Positions 34,892 through 46,843 of a DNA stretch of 64,000 bases are shown piece by piece. Under the pieces are notes generated by a model that saw nothing but the letters and a program-made list of their open reading frames with translations, ran no database searches and had not been told where the DNA came from. The stretch's first letter is position 1. Each line of letters starts with the position of its first letter. The position numbers and the translations under genes are program-made. This DNA comes from Collybiopsis luxurians FD-317 M1 (Eukaryota; Basidiomycota; Agaricomycetes; Agaricales; Omphalotaceae). The stretch is taken from assembly GCA_000827265.1 (NCBI GenBank), contig KN834773.1, positions 293,716-357,715 of the forward strand. The letters are read 5' to 3'.

Positions 34892-36419
34892 ATAAGAAGT
34901 GCCCACAAAATGTGCACGCAATACATATCTGTATATTTTGTAGGCTAACAAAAATGGTGCAAGGCCATAAGTAGCACAATGAGATTAAATTTGATGGAAA
35001 AAAGTGATAAGATACAGGAGAGATATCTGGAAAGTAGAAAGGAAGGCACAAGATATCAACCTTATACAAGTACTTGAGAGGATACAAAAGCCAGAAAAAA
35101 AGCAACATAACATTCGAAGAAGAAAGCATTGAGATACAGGAGAGATATATGGAAAGTACTACAGAAAGTACCAGATATCAATGTCTACATACAACCACTT
35201 AAGGCATTGTAAATGACTGTCAAGATGATGGCAATCAGAATGAAAAGAAAGATCATAGGGTACATGAAGAACAATATGCAAGCAACCCTTTTCTTCATTT
35301 GGACCCACATAAATAGACAATCTAACCTGGCAAGAGGCAAAACAGAACATAAGAGAATTAGAGCAAATAATAACCGAGATAGGGAGGAGACAAACCAAGG
35401 CGATCAGACGCAAGAACAGTAAAGAACAAATATAAACATTGGGCAATGAATGGCGAAGTGAAATGTGTAGGAGAAGGAGAGGCAAGCTGTGCAAAAACCT
35501 GTGCTGTGAGACGAGCAGCATGAATGTGTGCAGTATGACTGTGGAAACAATAGAGTTCCAGACAAGACAACAATGTTGAAGGACTGAAAGACAATGATTA
35601 GCATAAGATTTATGAAAGAGAGAGCAGAAAACAGCAATCAAAGTGATACTTACCCAGTCTCAGCAAGGCCAAAATTGAAATGGGAAAGAATAGACTCTAT
35701 AGATGAAGCCTCATCATTGGACATGACAAACACAGAAGAATCAGGATCAGTTGAAAGATGGGGAGAGTGCAGGGGAGCATAAGACAGCAGAGCACTGTTG
35801 TTGCTATACATGATCCTCCCACTGTTCAGCTCATGAAGAACTGGTGTAGGAACTGTACTGGGCAAATTGTGTCGGCAGTTTGCAGCGTGTCTTCAACCAT
35901 CCTGTCTTGAAATTTTTCAGGTACAACAACTGTCTACAGGCTTTGTTCGGTCTATTATTCCTAATTGGTCACTACGTTCTTGGTGGGCTCAGTCAGAGTC
36001 GGGTAGTCAAGAAAAAGAAGAGAGAATCAGCTTGGTGAGGTTATCCCCAACTTTTCTTCCCTTCATCTCTTCTAGCCTTTTGTTTTTTTTTCACATGACA
36101 ATTTCTCGACCGAATGCTTTAGGAAGTGCCGTCTGCTGAGTCAATACCCGGTGCTCTGATTTTTTCGCTTTTTCAGTTTTTTTTTTCTATCATCCTTTCT
36201 CCATGAAAGCCCTTCAACATACGCTGACCACAGTCTCCTTCATATAAAAACAGTAACTCAAATATGACCGACCTGTACTACACAAAGTCTTGTATCAATA
36301 ATCCTTTCAATGAAAAAAATATTTCCATGACTTTCCACTTTGGCGTTGTTCGAATTTCAGCATCTCACCTGAGTATCTTCCCATCCACTTCCTTCAGTAT
36401 ACCCTCCTGCACTTAGAAC
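34892..36419. other. Core of the composite element, no supported gene
   Basis: A 27-bp block ('GATACAGGAGAGATAT' and flanks) occurs at 35013 and 35133. A minus-strand coding-like patch at 35865-35650 ends at a good splice donor (GTAAGT) but could not be extended. T-rich frames on the minus strand were not accepted. Confidence 0.35.
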
Positions 36420-36671
36420 TCTCATTACGAGACAGCCAGTAAACTTAATCATGGTTCAGTGCTGCTTCAGTCAACAGCAGGAAAAGTATACCAGTACTAT
36501 GGTTCCCTTTTGCATACGGCCAATCTGATTATATATGAGGTATTTGAATAACCGCAGTAATAGTAATGGAGACTGCAACTTACTATGGTTTACTCTAACT
36601 CCATATAGACTCATTGTGATTCAAAGTCACCATGGTTTCCCTTACCATATCTGCCCACAGAAGACTGAAGT

Positions 36672-37516
36672 ACTAAACGCTATCCGCCCAATAAAATTTC
36701 CGGGAACGTGACCTGATCACGCAATGTTCCCATGGCGTAAGCGGGCGCTCTGCGCGTCTATTTTCGTCAGTCACCTAAGTCATTTGCAGTGCACTGCAGA
36801 CTCAGGCTACTCAAAATTTGAGTACAGCTGTCTGCGAAATTCTGCTCCCCTTTGGAAATTTTCACCGCCGTTTATTTGTATTTGTGTGATGATACCCCGG
36901 CACTTTTTTCAATGTCTCCCTCAGTAACCGCTATGACTTCCTAAAGCCAGCTGTCATATACTTGCTGGCTTGTAGCAAGGACCAATCAATGTGCTAAATT
37001 TTCATTGCTTCGTACCCATACTGGTGGGGTATGCAAGGACTTTAGGATGACCAGTCAATGACCGAGTTCCCCGGTCATCAGATGAACATGCCATATTAGT
37101 AAATTCATAGCATTTCTCGACTCTTACTTACCCTGACGCTCGTCACTCCAGCGTCCCATACACTGGGTCAATATTGTAATTAGCTAGCATCCATAAGATT
37201 GTGAATATAGCATACAGGCATAGGGTATGTACACTCCATACATAAATGCCCAGCTGTACAGATACAAATGCCCGATAGGCGTGTAGTTCACACAAATACA
37301 AATAAGCAACAGTGAAAATTTCTTTTGTCTAGACAAACAATTGACCTCTCTGTCATTTAAACATTGTATATACTGAGTTTTGATTAATGGTTCACGAACG
37401 ATGAACTCGGGCCTTAGGTGACGAAAATAGACACGCAAAGCGCCCGCTTACGCCATGGGAACATTGTGTGATCAGGTCACGTTCCCGGAAATTTTATTGG
37501 GCGGATAGCGTTTAGT
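36672..37516. mobile_element. MULE-like non-autonomous element, 845 bp
   Basis: The terminal inverted repeats start ACTAAACGCTATCCGCCCAA and match their complement over ~100 bp with few changes. The element is flanked by a perfect 9-bp duplication GACTGAAGT (36663-36671 and 37517-37525). A 9-bp duplication with long TIRs is the mark of the Mutator superfamily. Inside lies a second, degenerate inverted pair (TTATTTGTATTTGTGTGA) related to the MITE at 12268-12765. No transposase. Confidence 0.85.
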
Positions 37517-37863
37517 GACTGAAGTGGCAGACTGGATATACCCTAGTCCCCTGTGCTGCTTCAGCAATGGAGAGTAAGTATGACCATACCATGACTGAAT
37601 TGTGCTGCTTTTACCATTGTTCTCCTTTACCGCTCTAACAGAAACCACAGTATGGACATATAATGGTTGTTAATTATTGTAGTATTTTCATACATTGCAG
37701 TAGTCGACAGCTAGACCAGGCTGATAGAGTGAAATGTAGCCAGCACTGCTCTCCATACAAAATATTTTACAGGTCTCAAGCACATTGTAGCACTTGCCCA
37801 TAGTGGACAGATACTATGCCATCTGGACTAGTCAACTCATACAAACACTATTGACATTGATTA

Positions 37864-40335
37864 TTAAATCAAATTCCGCCCGCGGGACTGGTTAAATGCA
37901 CGGGCGGTCATGTTCCGTTCCACAGGCGAGTGTCGTTTGGTTGTCGTATGTTCAGGCCTATATCCCCAGCGACAGTACATGCTTGCACTGCATTTTCCCT
38001 GGCTTCGTCCTTCCTCCCCCCTTGGCCTTGGCCCCAAAGGCGACCATTCACTTATACAACTATTTAGCTCACTGTAGATGGTGAAACATCTGAGACACAC
38101 CATATACCCTGCTCGTCCATACGGGCGCGTGGTTAGTCCCGGAAACGCTGTCACTATATACAACAGTTCTGCCTGTTAGAGCTGCCCAATTATTCAGCAT
38201 TGAACGAGGGTGCTTTAAGCCTTGGGAATGATTAGTATCAACGAATAATAGATCTCACCGCTTACCGCCACTGCTCAATGAGCGAAGAAACTCTTTCCTG
38301 TCTGCGAGTCCACCAGATACTACAGCACTGCAAATAGGTAGTATTAATAATATGGTCAAAATATATCTCATGCGCCTTACTCTTCAGATGTGACTAATGC
38401 GCTTATCACTTCCCCGCATAGTTGACAAACCTCATTGAGCGATGGTTGTTTAAAGATCAAAATGGCATTCCTAACAGCATCGGGAGTAAAAGTGATTTCT
38501 TCCCGACGATACCCCTGGCATGTATGCGCCGCCGCTGACTTTCTTTGCCCTGTTCGACGAGGAAGATCAAGTGAAGACCGCTCTGGAACTCGATCAAGAT
38601 GTGAGATCGAGCGTAAGACATCTTCATAAGTTTCTGATATGTTGAACAAGGGCATATTCAAGCCTAGAGACGTCCACGAAACTTCTCGTCTGCAAGCAAT
38701 ATCCTTAATTTGGTCGGGACCAAAAATGGCATCTCGAGCACTGGTCCTTTCAGCTGAGGGGTCCGTTCGCTGCTGCTTTGTGCTTGCATTCAAGTAAGAA
38801 GAATCAAACTGCAAATCGTCGTCATCATTGCGATCTAATTTCTCCCCTACATCAAACACAAATGAGGAGTCAACAAGGAGTCAGACAACTGAAGTATCTC
38901 ACGATAGATGATGTGGTTTGCATCATTGAAGACCTACGCAGATCAACTCAGCGGAAGTACATCTCAAAAGGTAAGAATTCCACCTTTGTTATTAGCGAGT
39001 TAAACACTCCAATACCATCCTTCTTGACTTCAAAAGGCACTGCATCTCCTTCAACCCACGGTGGGTGGATGGTCAAGTCGATTACTTTACACCTTTGTTC
39101 GCACTGCTCTCCGTGTGGAGTAAAGGCGAGTACCGTGTTGCCGACATCGTCTGAAAATAAATCGAAATTCTGTAAATCTTGAGTGATTTGTTGGGAGGCT
39201 TCTCCGTAAACTTCAAATATACACACCTCGCTTCCAAAATTAGCGAGAGAAAATCTTGGGCCTGTCTGGGACAGAGTGTATAACCCAGACTAAACTCAGC
39301 TTCATGAGATGAGGAATCACTTCGAGGCGCAGAAATAGGACCGTACTGCGATTCCATAGACCTGATAGGAAGTCAGCTAACGTAACACTTCGAAAAGAAA
39401 ACGCTTTTACAATTCGTGTGCCGAACATGGTTATTTCCCTCTCCCCCTGTCTTAACCCACATGCGATCAGGTGACATGTGCTGTTCTGGTGGGCTATGAA
39501 AACCGTAGATTGAACGTCATTCGACATGAAGAATGTAAATATACCTGCGTCAAACAAGATGTAAGGAACCCTATCATCTTCAGAAGATGTCCCTACAATA
39601 TTGAGAAAATTTGGATCGCTAAGATAAATTATCAGAGTTGATCAGAACACCAACAACAGAAACAAACAGCAAACGACGAGCATAATCAATGGTTGATTGC
39701 CAGAGCTATTGTAGCTGGAGGCATTAGTAGATAATTTCAAAATTTACTGCTTCACCACACCTTTCTAGCTTGACGTCCTTCGAATGTCTGGATGATTACT
39801 TTTCCCTCGCCCATTTTTTCGTCCTTCAGCTCCCCGATACTGAATCTCCATTTGCCCTGCCTTCTGCCAAGGCTATGTTGCGAGCGGACAAGGTGTCTAG
39901 GGATCTAGTAATCGATCGCTTAACTACGGAGTCCATTGAGCTCGGGAACTGAATATTTACCTTGGGGATATTGCTTAGGTTAGGGTCAGCTCTGCTGGGT
40001 GCAACTAAAGAGTGACATTAGCAGAGAGCCTCAAGATGAACCTGTCGACTTACACTCTTCTTCGCCCTGGCCCCCTGCCGCCTTAAAATTTCCCCCGTAT
40101 ATTGTGACATTGCGTGAACCCCCAAAAAGCGATGATCTGGTAGCAGTGTTTGGCTCAACCCGCGCGCCAGTTCCTGCTGGATCTACCGTAGATAGAGACT
40201 TACCCAGAAATTGTCTGCGATAACTGACGTACGTGAGAGTTCTCGGCATACCCGAGAGAACGAGCCTACCATCTTTTCCCGCGTAGAGTGTGCGTTTTTT
40301 CGATAGTTTCGTTTCTTGAAAAAGGTAAAGCCCAT
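37864..40335 (-). CDS. Gene B: kinase-like protein with C-terminal dsRNA-binding domain
   Basis: Sixteen exons close in frame to 555 residues: 40335-40270, 40214-40204, 40136-40054, 39989-39961, 39904-39761, 39705-39668, 39618-39545, 39493-39411, 39361-39347, 39289-39227, 39169-38984, 38933-38903, 38846-38381, 38327-38266, 38220-38108, 38067-37864. Order: motif 'SLFGGSRNVTIYGG'; a region reading like a kinase N-lobe ('GKVIIQTFEGRQARK', 'PNFLNIVGTSSED', 'GTRIVYGIASGLYTL') without visible HRD or DFG; 'SWTSLGLN' to 'EEITFTPDAVRNAILIF'; then 'KHPRSMLNNWAAL', 'NHAPVWTSR', 'EWSPLGPRPRGEEGRSQGK', the three segments of a double-stranded-RNA-binding fold. The donor of the last intron is the least certain point. 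It shares a 434-bp promoter with ELP1. A dsRNA-binding defence or regulatory role is inference. Gene A at 53454 is a paralogue. Confidence 0.78.
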
Positions 40336-40769
40336 GATTCCCGCTAGTTGATTGCGTTCTGGTGCCAAGGTAAGCAAGGAGGATGCGATGAAGATGTGAA
40401 GTCGAGCTGTAGTACCTTTATAACGAGAACGTGATCAATACATTGCTATCATTCGCAAGGTGTTGATTTCACGCAGATAGCCGAAATGGACTCAAATTGT
40501 AAACCTGTAAAAAAGATATAGAAGTCCAATAGAAGCCTGCAAAAGAACTTGAGAGTCGACCGTGAATACGGACTTAAAGAGGAAGGTGCATGGGATATCG
40601 AGTGGATGAAGTACTGAATAAATCCTAGCTCCCACTCCTTTGAAGAGGTCCCAAAAGTTAGTCGCGAAGGAAAGCGCCTTTCTTGCAGTAGGTAGACGCC
40701 CAAGATTACCGGAAATAGCATGGGCGCTTGTTTCTCGAATTTTTCTCCCTTTCATTTATCATCGCGAGT
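40336..40769. promoter_or_regulatory. Bidirectional promoter, gene B / ELP1
   Basis: 434 bp between the divergent ATGs of gene B (40335, minus) and ELP1 (40770, plus). A diverged copy of this region sits at 15.9-16.27 kb. Confidence 0.7.
40697..40726. promoter_or_regulatory. Conserved promoter block, copy 1
   Basis: Inverted pair CGCCCA / TGGGCG around 'AGATTACCGGAAATAGCA', about 44 bp upstream of the ELP1 ATG. It is conserved in the duplicate at 16193-16222 where surrounding sequence has diverged, so it may bind a factor. Confidence 0.5.
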
Positions 40770-43700
40770 ATGCGAAATCTATCCCTCATCTCCCTCAATG
40801 CTATCTCTCTTCCTAATGCGAGGATATCCCACGCAGCGATTGACTTGGATCAAAATATTTTATACGTTGCTATCGAAAAGCAAAGCTCAAGCGATGGAGA
40901 TGAGGACGTGGTGGTAGAAATTTATCGCGTAGTAGGTGTAGTAAACGACGTTCTTCTTCTTTTCTAAATTTAATGGTTTATACAGGATGAAGGCGCTCCT
41001 CACTCTCAACCCCAACTAGTTACAATGTTTCCTGCTACTAGCTCTCAGCAGCACCCACAATCGCAGTTTCAATCGCGGACACAGTTGATCGCTCTCAGAG
41101 TCGTACAGGAAACCAAAAGTCTAGTAGCTATCATGCGGAATGGGGAGATCCTCTCGGGTTCATTAGAGGATGAGTTTGACATGCCAATGGTACGACGACC
41201 ATTTCACATTGAGGTTGACTGCTCACGCAACCGTTTGGATTAACAGATGGAAGTCCAAGGCTCTGTCGACGATGGACTGATAGCTGCATCTTGGAGCCCA
41301 GATGATTCCCTTCTTGCACTCGTTACTGGTATGCACTTGCGTCGGTTTCAGCATGACTCGGATTGACGCGTCTCTCTATATAGGTGCCAACAAACTAATT
41401 CTGATGACATTGACATTCGATGTGATATCTGAATCTCCTTTGGAGACGTCAGAATTTGGTCAAGGTATGGTTCTAGTTCATTCACGTTATCAGCGCTAAT
41501 TACCTCCCCCCTCCTCCAGACACCCCAATCTCCGTCGGTTGGGGCTCCAAACAAACCCAATTTCACGGCTCACTAGGCAAAGCAGCCGCCCAAGCATCTA
41601 CATCCTCCATTCCGGTCGGATCGAGTCCGGATGAAGATTGGTTGCCGAGGATCAGTTGGAGGGGCGATGGCGCGTTTTTCGTGGTTTCGTTTGTGTCAAC
41701 TATCCCATCTTCGTCCTCGTCGACATCGACCACGAATGGAACGTCGAATTCGCATGCGACCCAAACCTCCGATGCAACCCCAACCCCATCCTCCCTGCCC
41801 CACCGTGTCCTCCGCGTATACGACCACCAAGCGATCCTCCAGTCCACCTCTGAGTCTGTACCGGGGCTGGAACATGTTCTTTCGTGGAGACCTTCTGGGA
41901 ATCTGATCGCTAGCACTCAGAGATTTGGCTTGTCGTTCAAGGGAGGTGGAGCTGGGAGGGAGGGGAAACATGATGTGGTGTTTTTCGAGAGGAATGGGCT
42001 GAGGCATGGGGAGTTTGAGCTGCGGGAGGAGGGGTCAGGGTCGAAGGCAGGTACAGTGGAGAACGGGTTAAAGCTAAGATGGGGGTATAGAGTTAAGGAA
42101 GTGCTGTGGAGTCCTGATTCGAACGTGTTGGCTGTTTGGATCGAGCGGGATACGGCTGAGGGAGGGGGGGATGTAGTTCAGCTATGGACGACGGGGAATT
42201 ATCATTGGTATGTGATGCTCTTTGACCAAGCTCCTTGTCTTCACCTGCCGCGCGCGAGAACTGACTATCTGGTTAAAATGTGTAGGTATCTTAAGCAAGA
42301 AATATCTGCTCTCGACTCGAATCCTGGAGGCGCGAAGTTTACATCAGTCGAGTGGTATCCGGAGAAGGAACTAAAGTTGATTTTGACTACGACGTGTGAG
42401 TCTTCGATTTCTCTGTCATTTCCCCATTCTTCCTTTGCCTGTTTTGCTCCGTTTATTCGCTGCTCGTCTTCGTGCTCATGCTAACTGATCTTCCCTTTTC
42501 TCTCTTTCTCCCTCCCCCTTTCCTCCAAACTTGAATAATATGCACATAGCGCAAGTCATCCTCCGAACGTACACTTGGGAAACTATCACTTCCCCGAGTA
42601 GTATGCCCCCCGCGGATTCGGGATCAGTGGGTGTTATTGATGGATGTGAGTTGTGTCGGCTTTTAGATTCTCATTCCCTTCCCCTCGAAGTCCCCTTCCA
42701 TCTTTCACTCTCAATATTATCCTTCGCTCCTTCCAAACGTGACCTCCCCCTCCATTCTTCTTTCTTGTGAGGTAAATGTATCGCAACTGACGTGAAATTC
42801 CTTTGTTCTGTCATTAGCGACGATCCTCCTGACACCTTTCCGAACACAAAACATACCCCCTCCGATGTCGTCCGTGCAGCTCAAATTAGAAGCAGGAGAA
42901 CGGGCAGGACCGGCATTAGTGCGGGTACCGATACATTCCACGTTTCTAAACGGCGCCTCCTCCGATCTTTCCTCCTTTTCCCCCACCTTCGCCATCGCCA
43001 CTTTCACATCCGCTGATTCTGAGCTCCTCGCTCTGCTTTGGGAACACGGATATGTCGAATTGTACGATTTGCATACTCGGCTTGGGCCTGGGCGGGGCAA
43101 GGTTATGGATCCTGTTAAGGTTGGGGGGTTCGATTTCGGAAATGGGTCGGATGATAGGCAGGGCGGAGTTGGGTATAGGCAGGTCGTGATGTTAGCTTCG
43201 CCTTCCGTCTCTGATACTACGAATGGGGAGGGTGAGGAGCAATTGACGAGGAAGGTGGTGACGATACTGGTCCTTGGTTCAAGTTCGGGCTCGAAGGCGG
43301 AGGAGGAGGAAGTGGACACCGTCGTTATCCTTGATCTTGAATCAAACCCTAGACAAACCTCGGAAGAGGCGGGCCGGTTCGTCAAAACTGGGAAGGGGAC
43401 GATCGCGATGCCTTTTAAGAATGGACGACTTGTTAAACCTGCTGATGCTCATGCCCATCCTCGAGGCTCCCACGCGATATGGCAAGGTCCTGATGGTGGA
43501 CTCTTCGCACTCGATATCCCTTCTCGTACCGTTTCGCCGTTTGGGGGGGATTTCTTGGAGTATTGCGATACGACGCTGTATCAGCGTGTTCGAAGAACCG
43601 GGCAGGCTTTGAGGCGTTCTGAGGAGGAGGTTGAGGTTACAGGTGGCATTGAGAATGAGGAGATGGATGTTTGTGTTGGGCTTACGAGGGCTGGGAAGTT

Positions 43701-46700
43701 GATTGTCTGCTGTGGTAATGGAAGTCCGACTTCGGGAGGTCAAGGACAAGCTCGGGTGTTATCTACAACGGCCACCTCGTTCACTATCGGATCCGGATAC
43801 CTCATCTACACGACTGCCGGAGCGAACGTTCATGAGGCTGTGTTCGCGCCTTTGGTGGATCTTTTGCCAAACCCGATCCAGACGTCAACTGGATTTGGAG
43901 GGAGCGGGGAGGGGGGAGAGGAGGGTGAAAGTGAGTGGAAGAGTAAATTGAATGGGTGGGAGAAGCGTCGGGTGGAGAGGGGGTCGAAGATTGTGGTTTG
44001 TGTGCCGAGTGAGATGAGGTTGGTGTTGCAGATGCCTAGAGGGAATTTGGAGACGGTTTATCCTAGGCCTTTGGTTTTAGAGGTTGTTAGGAGGGATTTG
44101 GATTGGTGAGTAGCCCTTTTTTGGGGATCTTGGTTTGGGGACTGAATGGCGGTTTTTTTTCCTAATTTTTTTTGCGCGTAGTGGGGAATACCGCAAAGCA
44201 TTCTTCACGTGCAGAAAACATCGGATTGATTTGAATTTTCTCGTTCGGCATGACGAAGATGCGTTTTTGGAGGGGATTGGTAATGGCAAGTTTGTGGAAC
44301 AAGTGTGTGAGGTTGATCATTTGAATTTGTTCTTGACTAGTCTGGGGTAAGTATTCTTATGTTTGGTGGGCGAAAGGGTTCTACTAACTCCTGGTTGTTC
44401 CCTTGACACAACTAGACAAGGCTTAACCCCTCTCCCTTCCGAGACGATCGCTAAAATCAGCGATGCCCTCCGCGAGCAACTTGAAAACAAGGACCTCAAG
44501 ACGTACGTCAACTCTATATTAACGGCGCATGTTATCAAGTCTCCGCCGAATTATGAGTCTGCGCTGGCGTTGCTTCTGCGTTTGAAAGGTTCGTTCGTGT
44601 GCCTATCTTTTTGTTTTCTTCATCGCGCTGTGAATGGATGAATACTCAAACCCTCATCATACAGGCGCAGAACCAGCGCTCGTCGAAGATGCTGTCAAGT
44701 ACATCATCTTCCTCGTTGATGCCAACAAGCTTTTTGATACTGCGCTTGGGATGTATGATTTCGAGTTGGTGCTGATGGTTGCTCAGCATGCGCAAAAGGT
44801 GCGAAAGGGATATCTATTCTGGGTTGCTTGCGCGAATGCGACGGCGTTAATGATTCTTTTTGTGATTCTGACTTGCTTGAACGTGATACAGGATCCACGA
44901 GAGTATCTGCCATTCCTCCGCGAGTTACGTGCGGTTAAGGATAAGAGCTATCAGAGGTTCAGGATAGATGATCATTTGAAGAGGTATTCGAGTGCGCTGA
45001 GGAATTTGGCTCAAGCAGGTCAGTACTTTATTTTCTAGTTTTCGCGTTACGTTTTTCGTGTGTGGTCGGCTCATACTTCCATTCTTGACTTTGATTTGGA
45101 TCAGGACCGGATTACTTTGACGAAGCTATCCGATACGTCGAGCGTTATTCGCTTTACGACGTCGCCTTGGAAATATGGAAGGAGACGGATCGGTTTGAGG
45201 TGAGTTGTGGTTTCAGTTGCTACTACTGTACATATTTTCGTTTGTTCGGCCCACGTCCGAGATCACCCCCGCTGATTTAATTCTGTTCCGATTCGGGTTG
45301 TATTGCATTACAGGATGTGTTGGTTGTTTATGGCGACTGGTTATTCGAGAGGAGAGAATTTAGACAGGCCGCAGCTGGTGAGATCTGATCCTGTTGACTG
45401 GGTGGATTGTGTCGTGTTTTGGGCTGACGTTGTTGATGCGAAACAGTCTTCGTGGAAGCTAAACGCCCGCAAAAAGCAATGGTGGCGTATGAGAAGGCGC
45501 TCGAGTGGCAAGAATTGTTTGAATTGGCGCTGAGGTATGGAGAATTTGTGAGCGAGGAAGAGTTGGAGGCTATGGCTTATCGTGTGTCGGGTGAGTGTTT
45601 CATGCGAGTTTCTTTCATCGGTTAATTGTATCTTGCTTCTTCAGAGGATTTGGTGTCCAAGAAACGATTCGCTGAAGCTGCTCGGGTGGTTTTGGACTAT
45701 ACCACTGATGTCCGTACGGCGGTCATTATGCTCGTTCAGGGGAATGAGTTTTCGGAAGCTTTGAGAGTCGTATGTTCCCTTTCAATACCTCTTTCGGACG
45801 AACCTTTGTTGATGGTGATATTCGGTTTGATTCTCTAGACGACGCTGAAGCGAAAACCCGAGCTTGTGGAAGATATTATTCATCCAGGGGCTCTGGAGAG
45901 TAAAGCTCAAATTGATGAAGATTTGAACGAGATGAGAGAGCAGCTTCGGAAGCAGCTGAATAGGATTCGGGAGCTTCGCGTCAAGAAGGTTGAAGAGCCG
46001 GGTATGGAGAGCGTCTCTATTGGAATGTTTCGACTCATACTCACGCGGTGTTTTTTTTTTTTTTTTTTTTTCCTCTTAGACGAATTTTACGGAGTGGAAG
46101 ATACAGCGTTGCATAATGTGGATGTGATGACAGATGTCTCGATGGCTCCGACTGCGTTTACGCGGTATACTGTAGCTCCTTCGACGGCGTCGAGGACGTC
46201 AAAGTACGTCTCGAATTACGTCTGTCTTTTTTTTTTATTCGTTTACGATCTAAATGGCATTCAGACGAAGTTCGCGATCCAAGCGCAAAATGGAACGGAA
46301 GGTTGGTTCGGGCAGGAAGGGTACCGTCGATGAGGAAGAGTACCTGTTGAAGTCTGTCGGAAAGCTCGTTGTTCGGTTTAGTGCTACGCGAGGTAATGAA
46401 CTCTATCTGTCTACCGACTAGAAGGATCTGGTGAAACTTTGTTTTTTTTTTTAGGTGAAGGTAAAAGACTTCTTCCGCACCTCCTCAAGTTTACTGCGAA
46501 CCACCGGGAGGAAGGACAGGTGATGCAGCGAGAGCTTGAGGAGTTTGAGAAGGAGCTGAGGGATGCTGTGGATGAGATTTGGGCGGCCACGGCGGGGACA
46601 GGTGGTGTTTCCGGTGAAACTGATAATATGAGTAATGGAGACGGTCAAACTCAAATTGAAACTGCGGCACTTCCGCCACTGCCGCAGTCTGCACAACTAC

Positions 46701-46843
46701 AAGATAGTTGGGCGGCGAGAATGGAGGAGGCTGAGAGACTGAGGCGGATCAACCCTGTGGAAAGGGTTGCTAAACCGCAGGTCGATGGGAACGGGGATGG
46801 GGATTGGAAGATGAGGTTGTTTGAGGTTGGGCGAGTGGATTGA
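40770..46843 (+). CDS. ELP1: Elongator complex protein 1 (IKI3 family)
   Basis: Twenty exons close in frame to 1391 residues: 40770-40931, 40986-41189, 41247-41328, 41384-41464, 41520-42207, 42286-42395, 42550-42645, 42818-44105, 44182-44346, 44416-44588, 44665-44798, 44892-45018, 45105-45199, 45314-45377, 45447-45590, 45645-45769, 45839-46001, 46080-46203, 46265-46392, 46455-46843. ELP1 is the scaffold subunit of Elongator, which modifies wobble uridines of tRNA. Family marks are strong: 'GNYHWYLKQE', '[20 protein letters not shown]' continuing '[15 protein letters not shown]', '[17 protein letters not shown]', the C-terminal helical repeats ('[11 protein letters not shown]', '[12 protein letters not shown]'), and the basic patch '[19 protein letters not shown]' near 1221-1240, the known tRNA-contacting region. 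The N-terminal ~800 residues form the beta-propellers. Length is normal and nothing is missing. A truncated copy of its 5' end lies at 16275-16415. Confidence 0.95.

Larger units (their letters stand above)
32393..37671. mobile_element. Large composite element with inverted CCATGG-repeat arms
   Basis: The left arm (32393-34060) consists of degenerate ~175-185 bp units containing 'ACCATGGTA', 'GTATGGCCATAC' and 'CTGAAGCAGTAAAGTCAAAC'. The right arm (36420-36671 and 37517-37671) has the same units in opposite orientation. The outer edges read AACAACCAT and ATGGTTGTT. The core (34.06-36.42 kb) holds the frameshifted ORF at 34178-34891. The right arm is split by the MULE-like insertion at 36672-37516. 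The inverted symmetry is seen directly; that it is one transposon is inference. No target duplication was found. Confidence 0.45.

Noticed and set aside
35159..35641. 160-codon minus-strand frame looking like a membrane protein
   Set aside because: Hydrophobicity comes from the T-rich strand of A-rich repeat DNA; no conserved motif or splice context.
41642..42484. Separate 280-codon gene
   Set aside because: It is ELP1 exon 5-6 read through the intervening intron.
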